Origin: Sphaerisporangium sp. TRM90804
GTDB taxonomy: Bacteria; Actinomycetota; Actinomycetes; Streptosporangiales; Streptosporangiaceae
Assembly (NCBI RefSeq): GCF_029846175.1
Contig: NZ_JARWAC010000010.1
Span: 372,001-436,000 of the forward strand
Reading direction: 5' to 3'
DNA: 64,000 bases
Shown: piece after piece, positions 57,158-64,000 of the stretch
How the letters are laid out: each line of letters begins with the position of its first letter
How positions within the stretch are numbered: position 1 is the first letter of the stretch
Position numbers and translations under genes: made by a program
Notes under the pieces: generated by a model
The model's database searches: none
Told to the model about the DNA's origin: nothing
The model's input: only the letters and a program-made list of their open reading frames with translations

Positions 57158-58038
57158 CCGTCCTCGACACCGCGCTTCCGCCGAGCCCGCCGACCGTGCG
57201 GCGCGAGGCCCTGTACTTCGCGCTGCGCAACGGCAAGCTGCTCGTCGGGCTGGGCGTCATCACCGTCTTCCTCGCCACCGGCCTCCTCGGCCCCATGCTG
57301 GTGGCGGCGTCGCCGAACGACTACGTCGGCCTGCCCATGCAGCCCCCGTCGTCCGAGCACTGGTTCGGCACCAACACCTTCGGCCAGGACATCTTCGTCC
57401 AGTTCGTGCACGGCCTGCGCACCACCTTCGCGGTCGGCGTGCTCGGCGGCGGGCTGGCCGCGATCATCGGCATGGTCGTCGGCTTCGTCGCCGGCTACCG
57501 GGGCGGGCTGGTCGACGAGGTGCTGAACATGCTGACCAACATCATCCTGGTGATCCCCACCCTGGCCGTGCTGCTGATCATCAACGCCTACCTCGGCATC
57601 CGCAGCGTCGGCGTGCAGGCCCTGTTCATCGGCCTGACCTCCTGGCCGTGGGCGGCCCGGGCCATCAGGGCCCAGACGTTCTCCCTGCGCTCGCGGGAGT
57701 TCGTCGACCTGGCCCGGTTGAGCGGCGCCCGCGCCTGGAAGATCATCGTGCGGGAGATCGCGCCGAACATGAGCTCCTACCTGTTCATGACGTTCATCCT
57801 GCTGTTCGGCGGGTCCATCCTGATCGCCTCCTCCCTCGACTTCATCGGGCTCGGCCCCACCGAAGGGGTGTCCCTCGGCCTGATGCTGCAGAACGCCCAC
57901 CAGTGGAGCGCCCTGCACCTCGGCCTGTGGTGGTGGTTCATCCCGCCCGGCGCCGGGATCACCGCGGTCGTCGGCGCGCTGTACGTGGCGAACGTCGGCC
58001 TCGACGAGGTCTTCAACCCGAAGCTGAGGGAGACATGA
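57154..58038 (+). CDS. ABC transporter permease (DppC-like)
   Basis: 294 residues. A hydrophilic N-terminus, one helix (LLVGLGVITVFLATGLLG), then the extracytoplasmic loop HWFGTNTFGQDIFVQFVHGLRTTFAVG typical of DppC/OppC, and five further helices. The EAA loop is FVDLARLSGARAWKIIVREIAPNM near residue 190. The ATG at 57154 overlaps the previous stop and its own stop overlaps the next start, so all subunits are coupled. Confidence 0.94.
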   Translation: MTVLDTALPPSPPTVRREALYFALRNGKLLVGLGVITVFLATGLLGPMLVAASPNDYVGLPMQPPSSEHWFGTNTFGQDIFVQFVHGLRTTFAVGVLGGGLAAIIGMVVGFVAGYRGGLVDEVLNMLTNIILVIPTLAVLLIINAYLGIRSVGVQALFIGLTSWPWAARAIRAQTFSLRSREFVDLARLSGARAWKIIVREIAPNMSSYLFMTFILLFGGSILIASSLDFIGLGPTEGVSLGLMLQNAHQWSALHLGLWWWFIPPGAGITAVVGALYVANVGLDEVFNPKLRET

Positions 58039-58976
58039 GCCTCACCGTCAACGGACTCCAGGTCTACTACCGGACCCTGAAGGGGGAGGTGAAGGCCCTC
58101 GACGGCGTCTCGTTCTCGGTGCGGGACGGGGAGATCCTCGGCCTGGCGGGCGAGTCGGGGTGCGGGAAGACCACCCTGGGCAAGAGCCTCATCCGCATGG
58201 ACGGCCGCATGCGGCACGCCGGCGGCACCGTCGAGCTGGACGGCGAGAGGCTCCCCATCGCCGACGACGCGCGCATGAACCCCTACCGCTTCCACAAGGT
58301 GTCGCTCATCCCGCAGTACTCGATGAGCGCGATGAACCCCACCCGCAAGATCGGCAAGATGGTCGGCGAGCTGCTCAGGTCCCGGGGCGTCAAGCTCGAC
58401 CGCGCCGACCTGGAGGCCCGGCTCGCGCAGGTGGAGCTGCCGCGCGAGGTGCTCGACCGCTACCCGATCGAGCTGTCGGGCGGCATGAAGCAGCGCATGG
58501 TGATGGTGATCTCCACGCTGCTCAACCCGTCCCTGCTGGTCGCCGACGAGATCACCTCGGCGCTGGACGTCTCCACGCAGAAGGCGGTCGCCAGGGCGCT
58601 GGCCGGGTTCCGGGACACCGGCTTCGTGAAGAGCATGATCTTCATCACGCACGACATCTCGCTCACGTACCAGATCGCCGACTCGATCATGATCATGTAC
58701 GCCGGGAAGCTGGCCGAGAAGGCCCCGGCGCGGACGATCGTCACCGCGCCGCGGCATCCCTACACCCGGATGCTCATCGACTCGCTGCCCGAGGTCGGCG
58801 TCCGGTACGGCGACAAGAAGCTGTCCGGCATCCCCGGCAGCCCGCCCTCCCTGCTGGACCCGCCCACCGGATGCCGGTTCCGGGACCGCTGCCCCCTGGC
58901 GTTCGACAAGTGCGCCGAGGAGCCGCCGGCCCTGGAGGTCGAGCCCGATCACTTCGTCGCGTGCTGGAAGGCATGA
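58035..58976 (+). CDS. ABC transporter ATP-binding protein (DppD-like)
   Basis: 313 residues. Walker A GESGCGKTT near residue 39, Q-loop in SLIPQYSMSAMNP, signature LSGGMKQRM near 155, and Walker B LLVADEITSALD with the catalytic Glu but Ile where Pro is usual. The switch His is in FITHDISL. The C-terminal oligopeptide-type domain with a cysteine cluster (CRFRDRCPLAFDKC) fits the OppD/DppD group, where it can bind an iron-sulfur cluster. It works as heterodimer with the next gene. Confidence 0.94.
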   Translation: MSLTVNGLQVYYRTLKGEVKALDGVSFSVRDGEILGLAGESGCGKTTLGKSLIRMDGRMRHAGGTVELDGERLPIADDARMNPYRFHKVSLIPQYSMSAMNPTRKIGKMVGELLRSRGVKLDRADLEARLAQVELPREVLDRYPIELSGGMKQRMVMVISTLLNPSLLVADEITSALDVSTQKAVARALAGFRDTGFVKSMIFITHDISLTYQIADSIMIMYAGKLAEKAPARTIVTAPRHPYTRMLIDSLPEVGVRYGDKKLSGIPGSPPSLLDPPTGCRFRDRCPLAFDKCAEEPPALEVEPDHFVACWKA

Positions 58977-59881
58977 TGCTCAGACTCGATGGCGTCACGA
59001 AGGTGTACAAGGTAGGAGCCTTCGGCGGCAAGACGATGACGGCCGTGGACCGCGTCAGCTTCGACGTCGGGATCGGCGAGGTGGTCTCCCTCATCGGGGA
59101 GAGCGGCAGCGGCAAGAGCACGATCGGCCGGATGATCCTCGGGCTGGTGCCCAGCACCGCCGGGTCGATCACCTTCGACGGCGTCGCGGTGAAGCCGGGC
59201 AAGGCCTACTACCGCAACGTGCAGGGGGTGTTCCAGGACCCCTTCAGCTCCTACAACCCGGTGTTCAAGGCCGACCGCGTGTTCCAGATGATCAGGCAGG
59301 AGTACTTCCCGGGCGTCGCCGACTGGGACGAGCGCGTCGAGGCCGCGCTCGCGGCCGTCCGGCTGAGCCCCGGGCAGGTGCTGCACAAGTTCCCCCACCA
59401 GCTCAGCGGCGGCCAGCTCCAGCGCCTGCTCATCGCGCGGGCGCTGCTGCTGGACATCAAGCTGCTGGTCGCCGACGAGATCACCAGCATGCTGGACGCC
59501 TCCACGCGCATCGACGTGCTCAACCTGCTCGCCGACCTCAAGTCGCGCGGGCTCGGCGTCCTGTACATCACCCACGACCTGTCGCTCGGCAACTACCTGG
59601 CCGAACGCACGGTGGTGCTGCGCCGCGGCGCCGTCGTCGAGATGGGCCTGACCGACCTGGTCTTCGGCGGCCCGCTGCACCCGTACACCCGGCAGCTCCT
59701 GTCGGCCGTGCCGCGCCTGCACGCCGCGTGGGAGGACGCCGACCCGGTGGACACCTGCCTCTACCACGACAAGGGGGGCTCCGGCGGCCTGCTGGAGGCC
59801 GAGCCCGGCCATTTCGTGGCGTGCGCCGCGCTGCCCGGGTGCCGCGGTGCGGCGGTGAGCCCGGCTTCTCCGAGCGGCTGA
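58973..59881 (+). CDS. ABC transporter ATP-binding protein (DppF-like)
   Basis: 302 residues from the ATG at 58973 overlapping the previous stop by 4 bases. Walker A GESGSGKST, Q-loop in GVFQDPFSSYNP, signature LSGGQLQRL, Walker B LLVADEITSMLD and the switch His in YITHDLSL. The C-terminal domain is shorter than in its partner and ends in CAALPGCRGAAV. Last gene of the importer operon. Both ATPases share the DEITS variant of the usual DEPTS. Confidence 0.93.
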   Translation: MMLRLDGVTKVYKVGAFGGKTMTAVDRVSFDVGIGEVVSLIGESGSGKSTIGRMILGLVPSTAGSITFDGVAVKPGKAYYRNVQGVFQDPFSSYNPVFKADRVFQMIRQEYFPGVADWDERVEAALAAVRLSPGQVLHKFPHQLSGGQLQRLLIARALLLDIKLLVADEITSMLDASTRIDVLNLLADLKSRGLGVLYITHDLSLGNYLAERTVVLRRGAVVEMGLTDLVFGGPLHPYTRQLLSAVPRLHAAWEDADPVDTCLYHDKGGSGGLLEAEPGHFVACAALPGCRGAAVSPASPSG

Positions 59882-60059
59882 TTATCCTATATCGGCATTT
59901 GGGTGGAATTCAGATATCTCGCAGCCGGATGGTTCTCTAGGTATATTCGCCGTGCGTGAAAATCGCCCCTTCTTCTCGGGCTTATATCTCGTCCGGTAAA
60001 GGTAGGGTGGCGGCAAGAATGTCATGTCACCTCCGCCGTCGTGATTTCTGGTGATCCCC

Positions 60060-60797
60060 ATGGGGCACGGTCGAAACTCCGATCGGGTGATGGTTCCCGG
60101 CCGTACCACGAGAAGGCGGGGCCGGTTCTCCCCGCTGAGCCGGCGCGGCCTGCCCTTCCGCGTGTGGACGGTCGTTCTCGCGGTCGGGGGCGCCGTCGGC
60201 GTCCTGTGGGGCGCCGTCAACGCGGTGATGCAACTCGCCGAGATGGTGCACCCGGCGCCGCGGGAGTCGCCCGCCTTCACCTCGATGCTGCACACCCCCC
60301 AGCTCGGGCTGCAGTTCCGGCAGCGACGGCTCGCGGGCCGCATCGCCATGGCGGAGAACGCCCTGCTGGAGACCGTGAAGGTGTCCCTGCGGCGCGAGCC
60401 CTTCGAGATCCGCTTCCCGCTGCCGGCCGGGGACGTTCCGGTGCGCGTGTGCGCGTGGCGTGACGCCTCGATATTCACCGTGCGCGCGGGCCACGCCGTC
60501 GACGGCATCCCGTTCTTCGCGCCCGGCACCGCGATGCCCGACTCGCGGTACGGCAGCGGGCGGCTGGGGCTGCGGAACGACGCGCACAACAGCCTGGTGG
60601 GCGACCGCGTCAGGAGGCCCGCGTCGTCCGCCGGCGGTTACTACGTCAGCGGCGTCGACGACGTCGCGAACGGCGTGAGCATTCCCCTGGTGGAATTCAC
60701 GGAGAACCTCTATCTGACGGTTCTCGTCGACAAGAACTCCAATGGCGTCGCGGACACGGGGGAGTTCGAGTTCCTCATTCTCGAATTCCACTCCTGA
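60060..60797 (+). CDS. Membrane-anchored protein with an EF-hand-like loop
   Basis: 245 residues from the ATG at 60060; a GTG at 60051 and an ATG at 60090 are alternatives and none has a strong ribosome site. A basic N-terminus, one membrane segment (VVLAVGGAVGVLWGAVNAVMQL, about 40-60), then a large probably extracytoplasmic domain of beta character. The segment starting D224 (DKNSNGVADTGE) has Asp, Asn, Asn, Asp and Glu at positions 1, 3, 5, 9 and 12 of an EF-hand loop, so calcium binding is likely. The family is not recognised. The upstream 59882-60050 stretch is AT-rich and probably holds its promoter. Confidence 0.75.
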   Translation: MGHGRNSDRVMVPGRTTRRRGRFSPLSRRGLPFRVWTVVLAVGGAVGVLWGAVNAVMQLAEMVHPAPRESPAFTSMLHTPQLGLQFRQRRLAGRIAMAENALLETVKVSLRREPFEIRFPLPAGDVPVRVCAWRDASIFTVRAGHAVDGIPFFAPGTAMPDSRYGSGRLGLRNDAHNSLVGDRVRRPASSAGGYYVSGVDDVANGVSIPLVEFTENLYLTVLVDKNSNGVADTGEFEFLILEFHS

Positions 60798-60807
60798 GAC
60801 GACTGAG

Positions 60808-60857
60808 CCCTCCGGGATTCGGCTCGCCCCCCGCGGCGGGCACGCGCCCCCGGAGGG
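60808..60857 (+). terminator. Long-looped inverted repeat after the EF-hand-like gene
   Basis: CCCTCCGGG at 60808-60816 and CCCGGAGGG at 60849-60857 pair over 9 bases with a 32-base GC-rich loop, 10 bases after the stop. It is plausible as a terminator, without a T-run. Confidence 0.45.
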
Positions 60858-61112
60858 ACGTCTTCCGGCTTGATGTGACAAATCCGGAATTCGAGTAATT
60901 TGGAGTTCCGCTCTACCTGACCTGTCCCCGCAGCCGACGCCCTCGGAGATGGCGCCTTCGGAGATGGCGCCTTCGGCGCAGCCGCGTCAGGCGCGCCCTC
61001 TCCCAGAGCACCCCCACCGTCGCGCGAACCGCCCTCGGTGCCCCCGCCTTCACGAGGCCGGTCCTCCCGCGCCTGGTCCGTGCGCCGGAGGTTCCGGCCG
61101 GTGGAGGCGTCG

Positions 61113-62021
61113 TCAGGCCGGGACGGCGCCGGTCCGCGTCGCGGTGACCGCCACCGTGGTGTAGGCCATCGTGAAGCCGCCTCCGCGCGCGTCGATGGCG
61201 GCGCCGGCCTCCTCCAGCACCTCCGCCAGCCTGTCCGGCGGAAGGCGGGTGAGGGCGCCCGAGGTGGGCAGTTGGTCCAGCCACTCGTCGCGGGTGTAGT
61301 ACCGCTCCCAGTCGAACCGCCACTGCTCCGGCTCGCCGAACCCGCCCACCTGCTTCATGCCGTCGGCGGCCCTGGCGAACAGCACCTGGTACCCGTCCAG
61401 CGTCCGCCCCGCCGGCGGCATGGTGAACGGCGAGTCGGGCGCCACCCGCCGGTAGGCCGCGGCGAAGGCCTCCGTCATGTCGGGCGGCGGCTCGAACACG
61501 TGCCAGAACGGCGCCAGCAGGCCGCCGGGCCGCAGCGCCCGCGCAGCCTTGGCCGCTCCCGCCACCGCGTCCACCCAGTGCCAGGCCGTCCCGGCGATGA
61601 CGGCGTCGAACGTCCGCCCGCCCGGATCCCAGGCTTCGAACGTCGACACCTCGACGTCTACCCCGGTGCGCCGCGCGAACTCGGCCATCCGCCCGTCGGG
61701 CTCGACGCCGAGCACCCGGCACCCGGCCGCCTGGAACTGCCGTGCCTCGATGCCGGTACCGCAGCCCACGTTGAGCACGTCCGGCCCGGAGGCGGCGATG
61801 ATCCGCTCCACCAGGGCGTCGGGGTAGCGGGGCCGCGCCCGGTCGTAACGCGCGGCGTCGACCCCGAACGACTCCGCGATCTGCCGATGCCGATGCGGCT
61901 CATCGCCGGGCGCCGACGCGCCCCCGGCGGCCGCGCCGCCCACCGAACGTGCTGGGTCACCAGAAGGTCCGGGGGTCTGTCGCGAAGACGGGCTTCGCCC
62001 CTCCGGCGGTAAAGTGGACAT
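61113..62021 (-). CDS. Class I SAM-dependent methyltransferase
   Basis: 302 residues. The first ~45 are Pro/Ser/Gly-rich and probably disordered. The Rossmann domain has VLNVGCGTGIEARQFQ near residue 82, the acidic VLGVEPDGRMAEFA, VIAGTAWHWVDAV and RALRPGGLLAPFWH. It resembles the UbiE/Tam group of small-molecule methyltransferases. The ATG at 62021 lies inside the double palindrome at 62013-62050, so transcription would be leaderless or start at the operator. An internal GTG near residue 27 is the alternative start. It is regulated, by inference, by the divergent TetR. Confidence 0.85.
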   Translation of the reverse strand: MSTLPPEGRSPSSRQTPGPSGDPARSVGGAAAGGASAPGDEPHRHRQIAESFGVDAARYDRARPRYPDALVERIIAASGPDVLNVGCGTGIEARQFQAAGCRVLGVEPDGRMAEFARRTGVDVEVSTFEAWDPGGRTFDAVIAGTAWHWVDAVAGAAKAARALRPGGLLAPFWHVFEPPPDMTEAFAAAYRRVAPDSPFTMPPAGRTLDGYQVLFARAADGMKQVGGFGEPEQWRFDWERYYTRDEWLDQLPTSGALTRLPPDRLAEVLEEAGAAIDARGGGFTMAYTTVAVTATRTGAVPA

Positions 62022-62050
62022 GCGTCCACGCTAGTGGACGCATGTCCACT
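62013..62050. promoter_or_regulatory. Double TetR operator between methyltransferase and TetR genes
   Basis: AGTGGACATGCGTCCAC (62013-62029) and its exact complement (62034-62050) flank a 4-base spacer. Each arm is itself a GTGGAC-N4-GTCCAC palindrome, so two repressor dimers could bind. The methyltransferase start codon falls in the first arm. Confidence 0.88.
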
Positions 62051-62090
62051 CCGCAACGGACCCGAGCCCAACGAAGCAGGATGGAGCCCG

Positions 62091-62690
62091 ATGCCGACAG
62101 GCGTAGCTCTCCGAGACGTGCGCGAGCAGTTGTTCGCCGCCGCCGAGCGCATCCTGGTCAGGGACGGGCCCAGTGCGCTGACCACCCGGGCCGTCACCGC
62201 CGAGGCCGGCTGCGCCAACGGCGTCCTGCACCGGCACTTCGCCGACTTCGACGCCTTCCTCGCCGAGTTCGTGCTCGCGCGCGTCGGCCAGATGGACGCC
62301 CAGACCGCCGCCCTGCGCGACTCGGCCGGAACCGGCGACGTCGCCGAGAACCTCACCACCGCGCTGACCGCCCTGTTCGGCTCGGTCGCCGTGGCCATCG
62401 TCGCCCTCGTCACCTTCCGCGACGAACTGCGCGCCCGCCTCCGCAAGGACTGGCCCGCCGGCGTCCCGGTCCTGACCGAGGCCGCCATCATGATCGCGTC
62501 CTACCTCACCGCCGAACGCGCCCTCGGCCGCCTGGCCCCCGACGCCCAGGTCGACATGCTGGCCCCCATGCTGATCGGCACCGCCCACCTCCTCTTCGCC
62601 GACCGCAAAGGCCCCCCACCCGACCCCACGACCGTCCACAAGGCCGTAACCGCCGTCCTAGCAGGAGCACTGCCCCGGCCACGCCCTTGA
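62091..62690 (+). CDS. TetR family transcriptional regulator
   Basis: 199 residues from the ATG at 62091 with GGAG upstream. The N-terminal helix-turn-helix REQLFAAAERILVRDGPSALTTRAVTAEAGCANGVLHRHFADFDAFLAEFV is clear. The C-terminal domain is typical. It is divergent from the SAM methyltransferase, with the double palindrome at 62013-62050 as its likely operator; autoregulation is expected since the palindrome also covers its own promoter. Confidence 0.93.
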   Translation: MPTGVALRDVREQLFAAAERILVRDGPSALTTRAVTAEAGCANGVLHRHFADFDAFLAEFVLARVGQMDAQTAALRDSAGTGDVAENLTTALTALFGSVAVAIVALVTFRDELRARLRKDWPAGVPVLTEAAIMIASYLTAERALGRLAPDAQVDMLAPMLIGTAHLLFADRKGPPPDPTTVHKAVTAVLAGALPRPRP

Positions 62691-62754
62691 CGCGATCACT
62701 CGTTTCCGGCCGGCTGCGAGCAGAGCGTCTTCCCGATGGGGGATATGCCAGGGT

Positions 62755-62930
62755 TCAGGGGTTTCTCGCGTCGTATGCCTGGTGGGCGGCTTCCACGGCG
62801 GTCATGTGGTGGTCGGCCCAGTCGGTTATCGCCTGAAGGACGGGGAGGAGGGATTCGCCCAGGGGGTGAGGGCGTAGTCGACGCGTGGGGGGACGGCGGG
62901 GGTGAGGGTGCGGGAGACGTGGTCGGGCCG
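62755..62930 (-). pseudogene. HxlR-family regulator, C-terminal fragment with frameshift
   Basis: The minus strand codes DHVSRTLTPAVPPRVDYALTP and, after a one-base shift at the C-run 62862-62866, LGESLLPVLQAITDWADHHMTAVEAAHQAYDARNP before a stop at 62755. This is the typical end of HxlR-type winged-helix regulators. The N-terminal DNA-binding part is missing: upstream sequence at about 62930 belongs to another gene fragment. A sequencing slip in the homopolymer could explain the frameshift but not the missing half. Confidence 0.75.
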
Positions 62931-63090
62931 GCCGAGGCGGCCGGGTTCGCCGCCGTGGTCGTCAACGCGACGCCCGGCTGGGCCTCGCTCGGGGTGCTGA
63001 GCGGCCTCGCGGGGCCGCTGTCGGGCAAGGTGCTGGTGGACGTGGCGAACGCCACCGCCTTCGACGCGGACGGCTTCGCGTCCGCGCTGC
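62931..63090 (+). pseudogene. Fragment of F420-dependent NADP oxidoreductase-like gene
   Basis: In frame with 62931 the sequence reads AAGFAAVVVNATPGWASLGV and then LSGKVLVDVANATAFDADGF. This is the middle of the F420-dependent NADP reductase / NADPH-binding family (compare VVNATPG and GKVLVDVANA). The Rossmann N-terminus and the C-terminal half are absent. It abuts an HxlR fragment on the left and a TetR fragment on the right. Confidence 0.65.
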
Positions 63091-63091
63091 T

Positions 63092-63526
63092 GTGGGCACC
63101 GGCACCGTCAGCAGGCATTTCCCCACCAAGGAGTCGCTGTTCGAGGCGATGGTGCTCGCCCGCGTCGAGCGGCTCGTGACGCTGGCCCGGTCGCTGGCCG
63201 CGACGGAGGATCCGGGACCGGCCTTCTTCGCCTTCTTCACGGCCATGGTCGCCGAGGGCGCGACCGACCGAGGGCTGGCGGACGCCTTCAGCGGCGTCGG
63301 TTACGACGTGAACGCCGTCGCCGGGCGCGGCGGCCACGACGTCGGAGCCGCGATCGGCGAGTTGCTCACCCGCGCCCAGGAGGCCGGCGCCGTCCGCCCC
63401 GGCACCGACACCGCCGACGTGAAGGCCCTGATGGCGGGCTGCCTCGCCCGGGAACGCGAGGGCGCCGACGCCGAAGCCCGCCACCGCGTCATCGCGGTGG
63501 TATGCGACGGCCTCCGCACCGGGTGA
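63092..63526 (+). pseudogene. TetR-family regulator lacking its N-terminal DNA-binding helices
   Basis: The frame from the GTG at 63092 codes 144 residues beginning VGTGTVSRHFPTKESLFEAMVLARVERL, which is the recognition helix and onward of a TetR protein (compare VGTGTLYRHFPTKEALFEAV). The first ~35 residues including helices 1-2 are missing. The C-terminal domain is otherwise intact to its stop at 63526. It might still be translated from the GTG, but it could not bind DNA normally. Confidence 0.7.
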
Positions 63527-63804
63527 ACCCCCGGTCGGCCGGCCGCCGCACGCCGGCGCCGGCCTCGCCGTACCAGCCGATCACCGTATCGGCGCCGAGG
63601 AGACGGCACTGCTGCGTGCCCGAGGGGTGGTGCGGGCCGGGGAGGCGCCGCGTCCCAGGGGACGCCGGAGGGAGCGTCGAGCAGGCGACCACGGGTGGGC
63701 CGGGCGCAGACCGAGGCGGCCGCTCCCCACAGGGCGGGTCAGGCGGAGGAGCCGCCGAGGAGGGTCGGGCGGGGCGCGGTAGAGGGGTGGTGATTGCGCG
63801 GATC
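63527..63804. other. Region without a supported gene
   Basis: Short frames on both strands lack consistent codon use. A minus-strand stretch around 63531-63600 reads TVIGWYGEAGAGVRRPADRG but has no recognisable partner. It may be further gene debris following the TetR fragment. Confidence 0.45.
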
Positions 63805-63830
63805 GGTGACGCGGGGGTCCCCGCGTCACC
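63805..63830 (-). terminator. Perfect hairpin downstream of the right-edge gene
   Basis: GGTGACGCGGGG and CCCCGCGTCACC form a 12-bp stem with a 2-base loop. It lies 9 bases beyond the stop of the minus-strand gene at the window edge. Confidence 0.7.
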
Positions 63831-63839
63831 GGGGGTGGG

Positions 63840-64000
63840 TCACCAGTTCGCGGGGGCTCCCGGGGTGGTGGCCGGGAGCGGGTGGGACCGGGGGTGGATG
63901 ACGTAGGCGATGCCGCCGCTGCTGGAGCTGCGGAGCCAGACGTTCTCGAAGTCGGCGCGCGGGTAGACGCGGCGCACGGCGGTGTTGCCGGGGGACGCCG
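63840..64000 (-). CDS. C-terminus of an unidentified protein cut by window edge
   Basis: Reading in from the right edge, the minus strand codes 53 residues (ASPGNTAVRRVYPRADFENVW onward, ending PGAPANW) to a TGA at 63842-63840, directly before a strong hairpin terminator. The residues suggest a beta-rich, possibly secreted, domain with a Pro-rich end. Too little is present to name a family. Confidence 0.5.
   Translation of the reverse strand, partial: ASPGNTAVRRVYPRADFENVWLRSSSSGGIAYVIHPRSHPLPATTPGAPANW

Noticed and set aside
62696-63484. 262-codon minus-strand frame
   Set aside because: It is out of frame with the HxlR remnant for most of its length and antisense to the TetR fragment.

Overview
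The window is high-GC (visibly above 70%) actinobacterial chromosome. GTG starts, 4-bp ATGA/GTGA gene overlaps and the purA - DUF3151 - fba - DedA - pyrE block (also familiar from mycobacteria and streptomycetes) support this. A perfect TTGGGAGCGCTCCCAA box of the CebR/CelR type and F420-enzyme remnants suggest a filamentous actinomycete, perhaps Streptosporangiales; the genus cannot be fixed from the sequence. No tRNA, rRNA, CRISPR array, insertion sequence or prophage was seen.

Layout. 1-14.6 kb: conserved housekeeping block (a partial unknown gene, GDPD, purA, DUF3151, fba, DedA, epoxide hydrolase with its WYL regulator, pyrE), interrupted by a three-gene glycan operon (membrane-anchored methyltransferase and two GT2 enzymes, 3.9-8.8 kb). 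14.7-25.4 kb: signalling genes: a NYN nuclease with a very long disordered linker, a Rel-like hydrolase with a degraded synthetase site, a soluble poly-HAMP hybrid kinase with its response regulator, and a divergent SpoIIE-type phosphatase. 25.4-38 kb: S9 peptidase, RlmA-like methyltransferase, a beta-oxidation pair (FadA/FadJ), TetR with a clear operator, MBL hydrolase, MFS and MMPL transporters, Nudix hydrolase.

38.0-48.1 kb: the most interesting part, a tightly coupled nine-gene minus-strand operon: carbamoyltransferase, GT2, GT9, GT4, GmhA-like isomerase, HldE-like kinase/nucleotidyltransferase, SDR, second GT9 and a UXS-like epimerase, with a divergent GT4 at 48.3 kb. GmhA + HldE + two GT9 (the heptosyltransferase family) point to an activated-heptose pathway feeding a carbamoylated surface glycan or glycolipid in a Gram-positive bacterium. 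A 33-bp box upstream of this operon has a near copy upstream of the glycan operon at 8.8 kb, suggesting shared control.

49-64 kb: small unknowns, a CapA-like lipoprotein, a secreted HNH nuclease, and a LacI-controlled ABC importer of the oligopeptide/oligosaccharide class preceded by a CebR/CelR-type operator. Next come a membrane protein with an EF-hand-like loop and a methyltransferase/TetR pair whose double operator covers the methyltransferase start codon. The window ends in a graveyard of three gene fragments (HxlR, F420-dependent NADP reductase, TetR) and a partial gene running off the edge.
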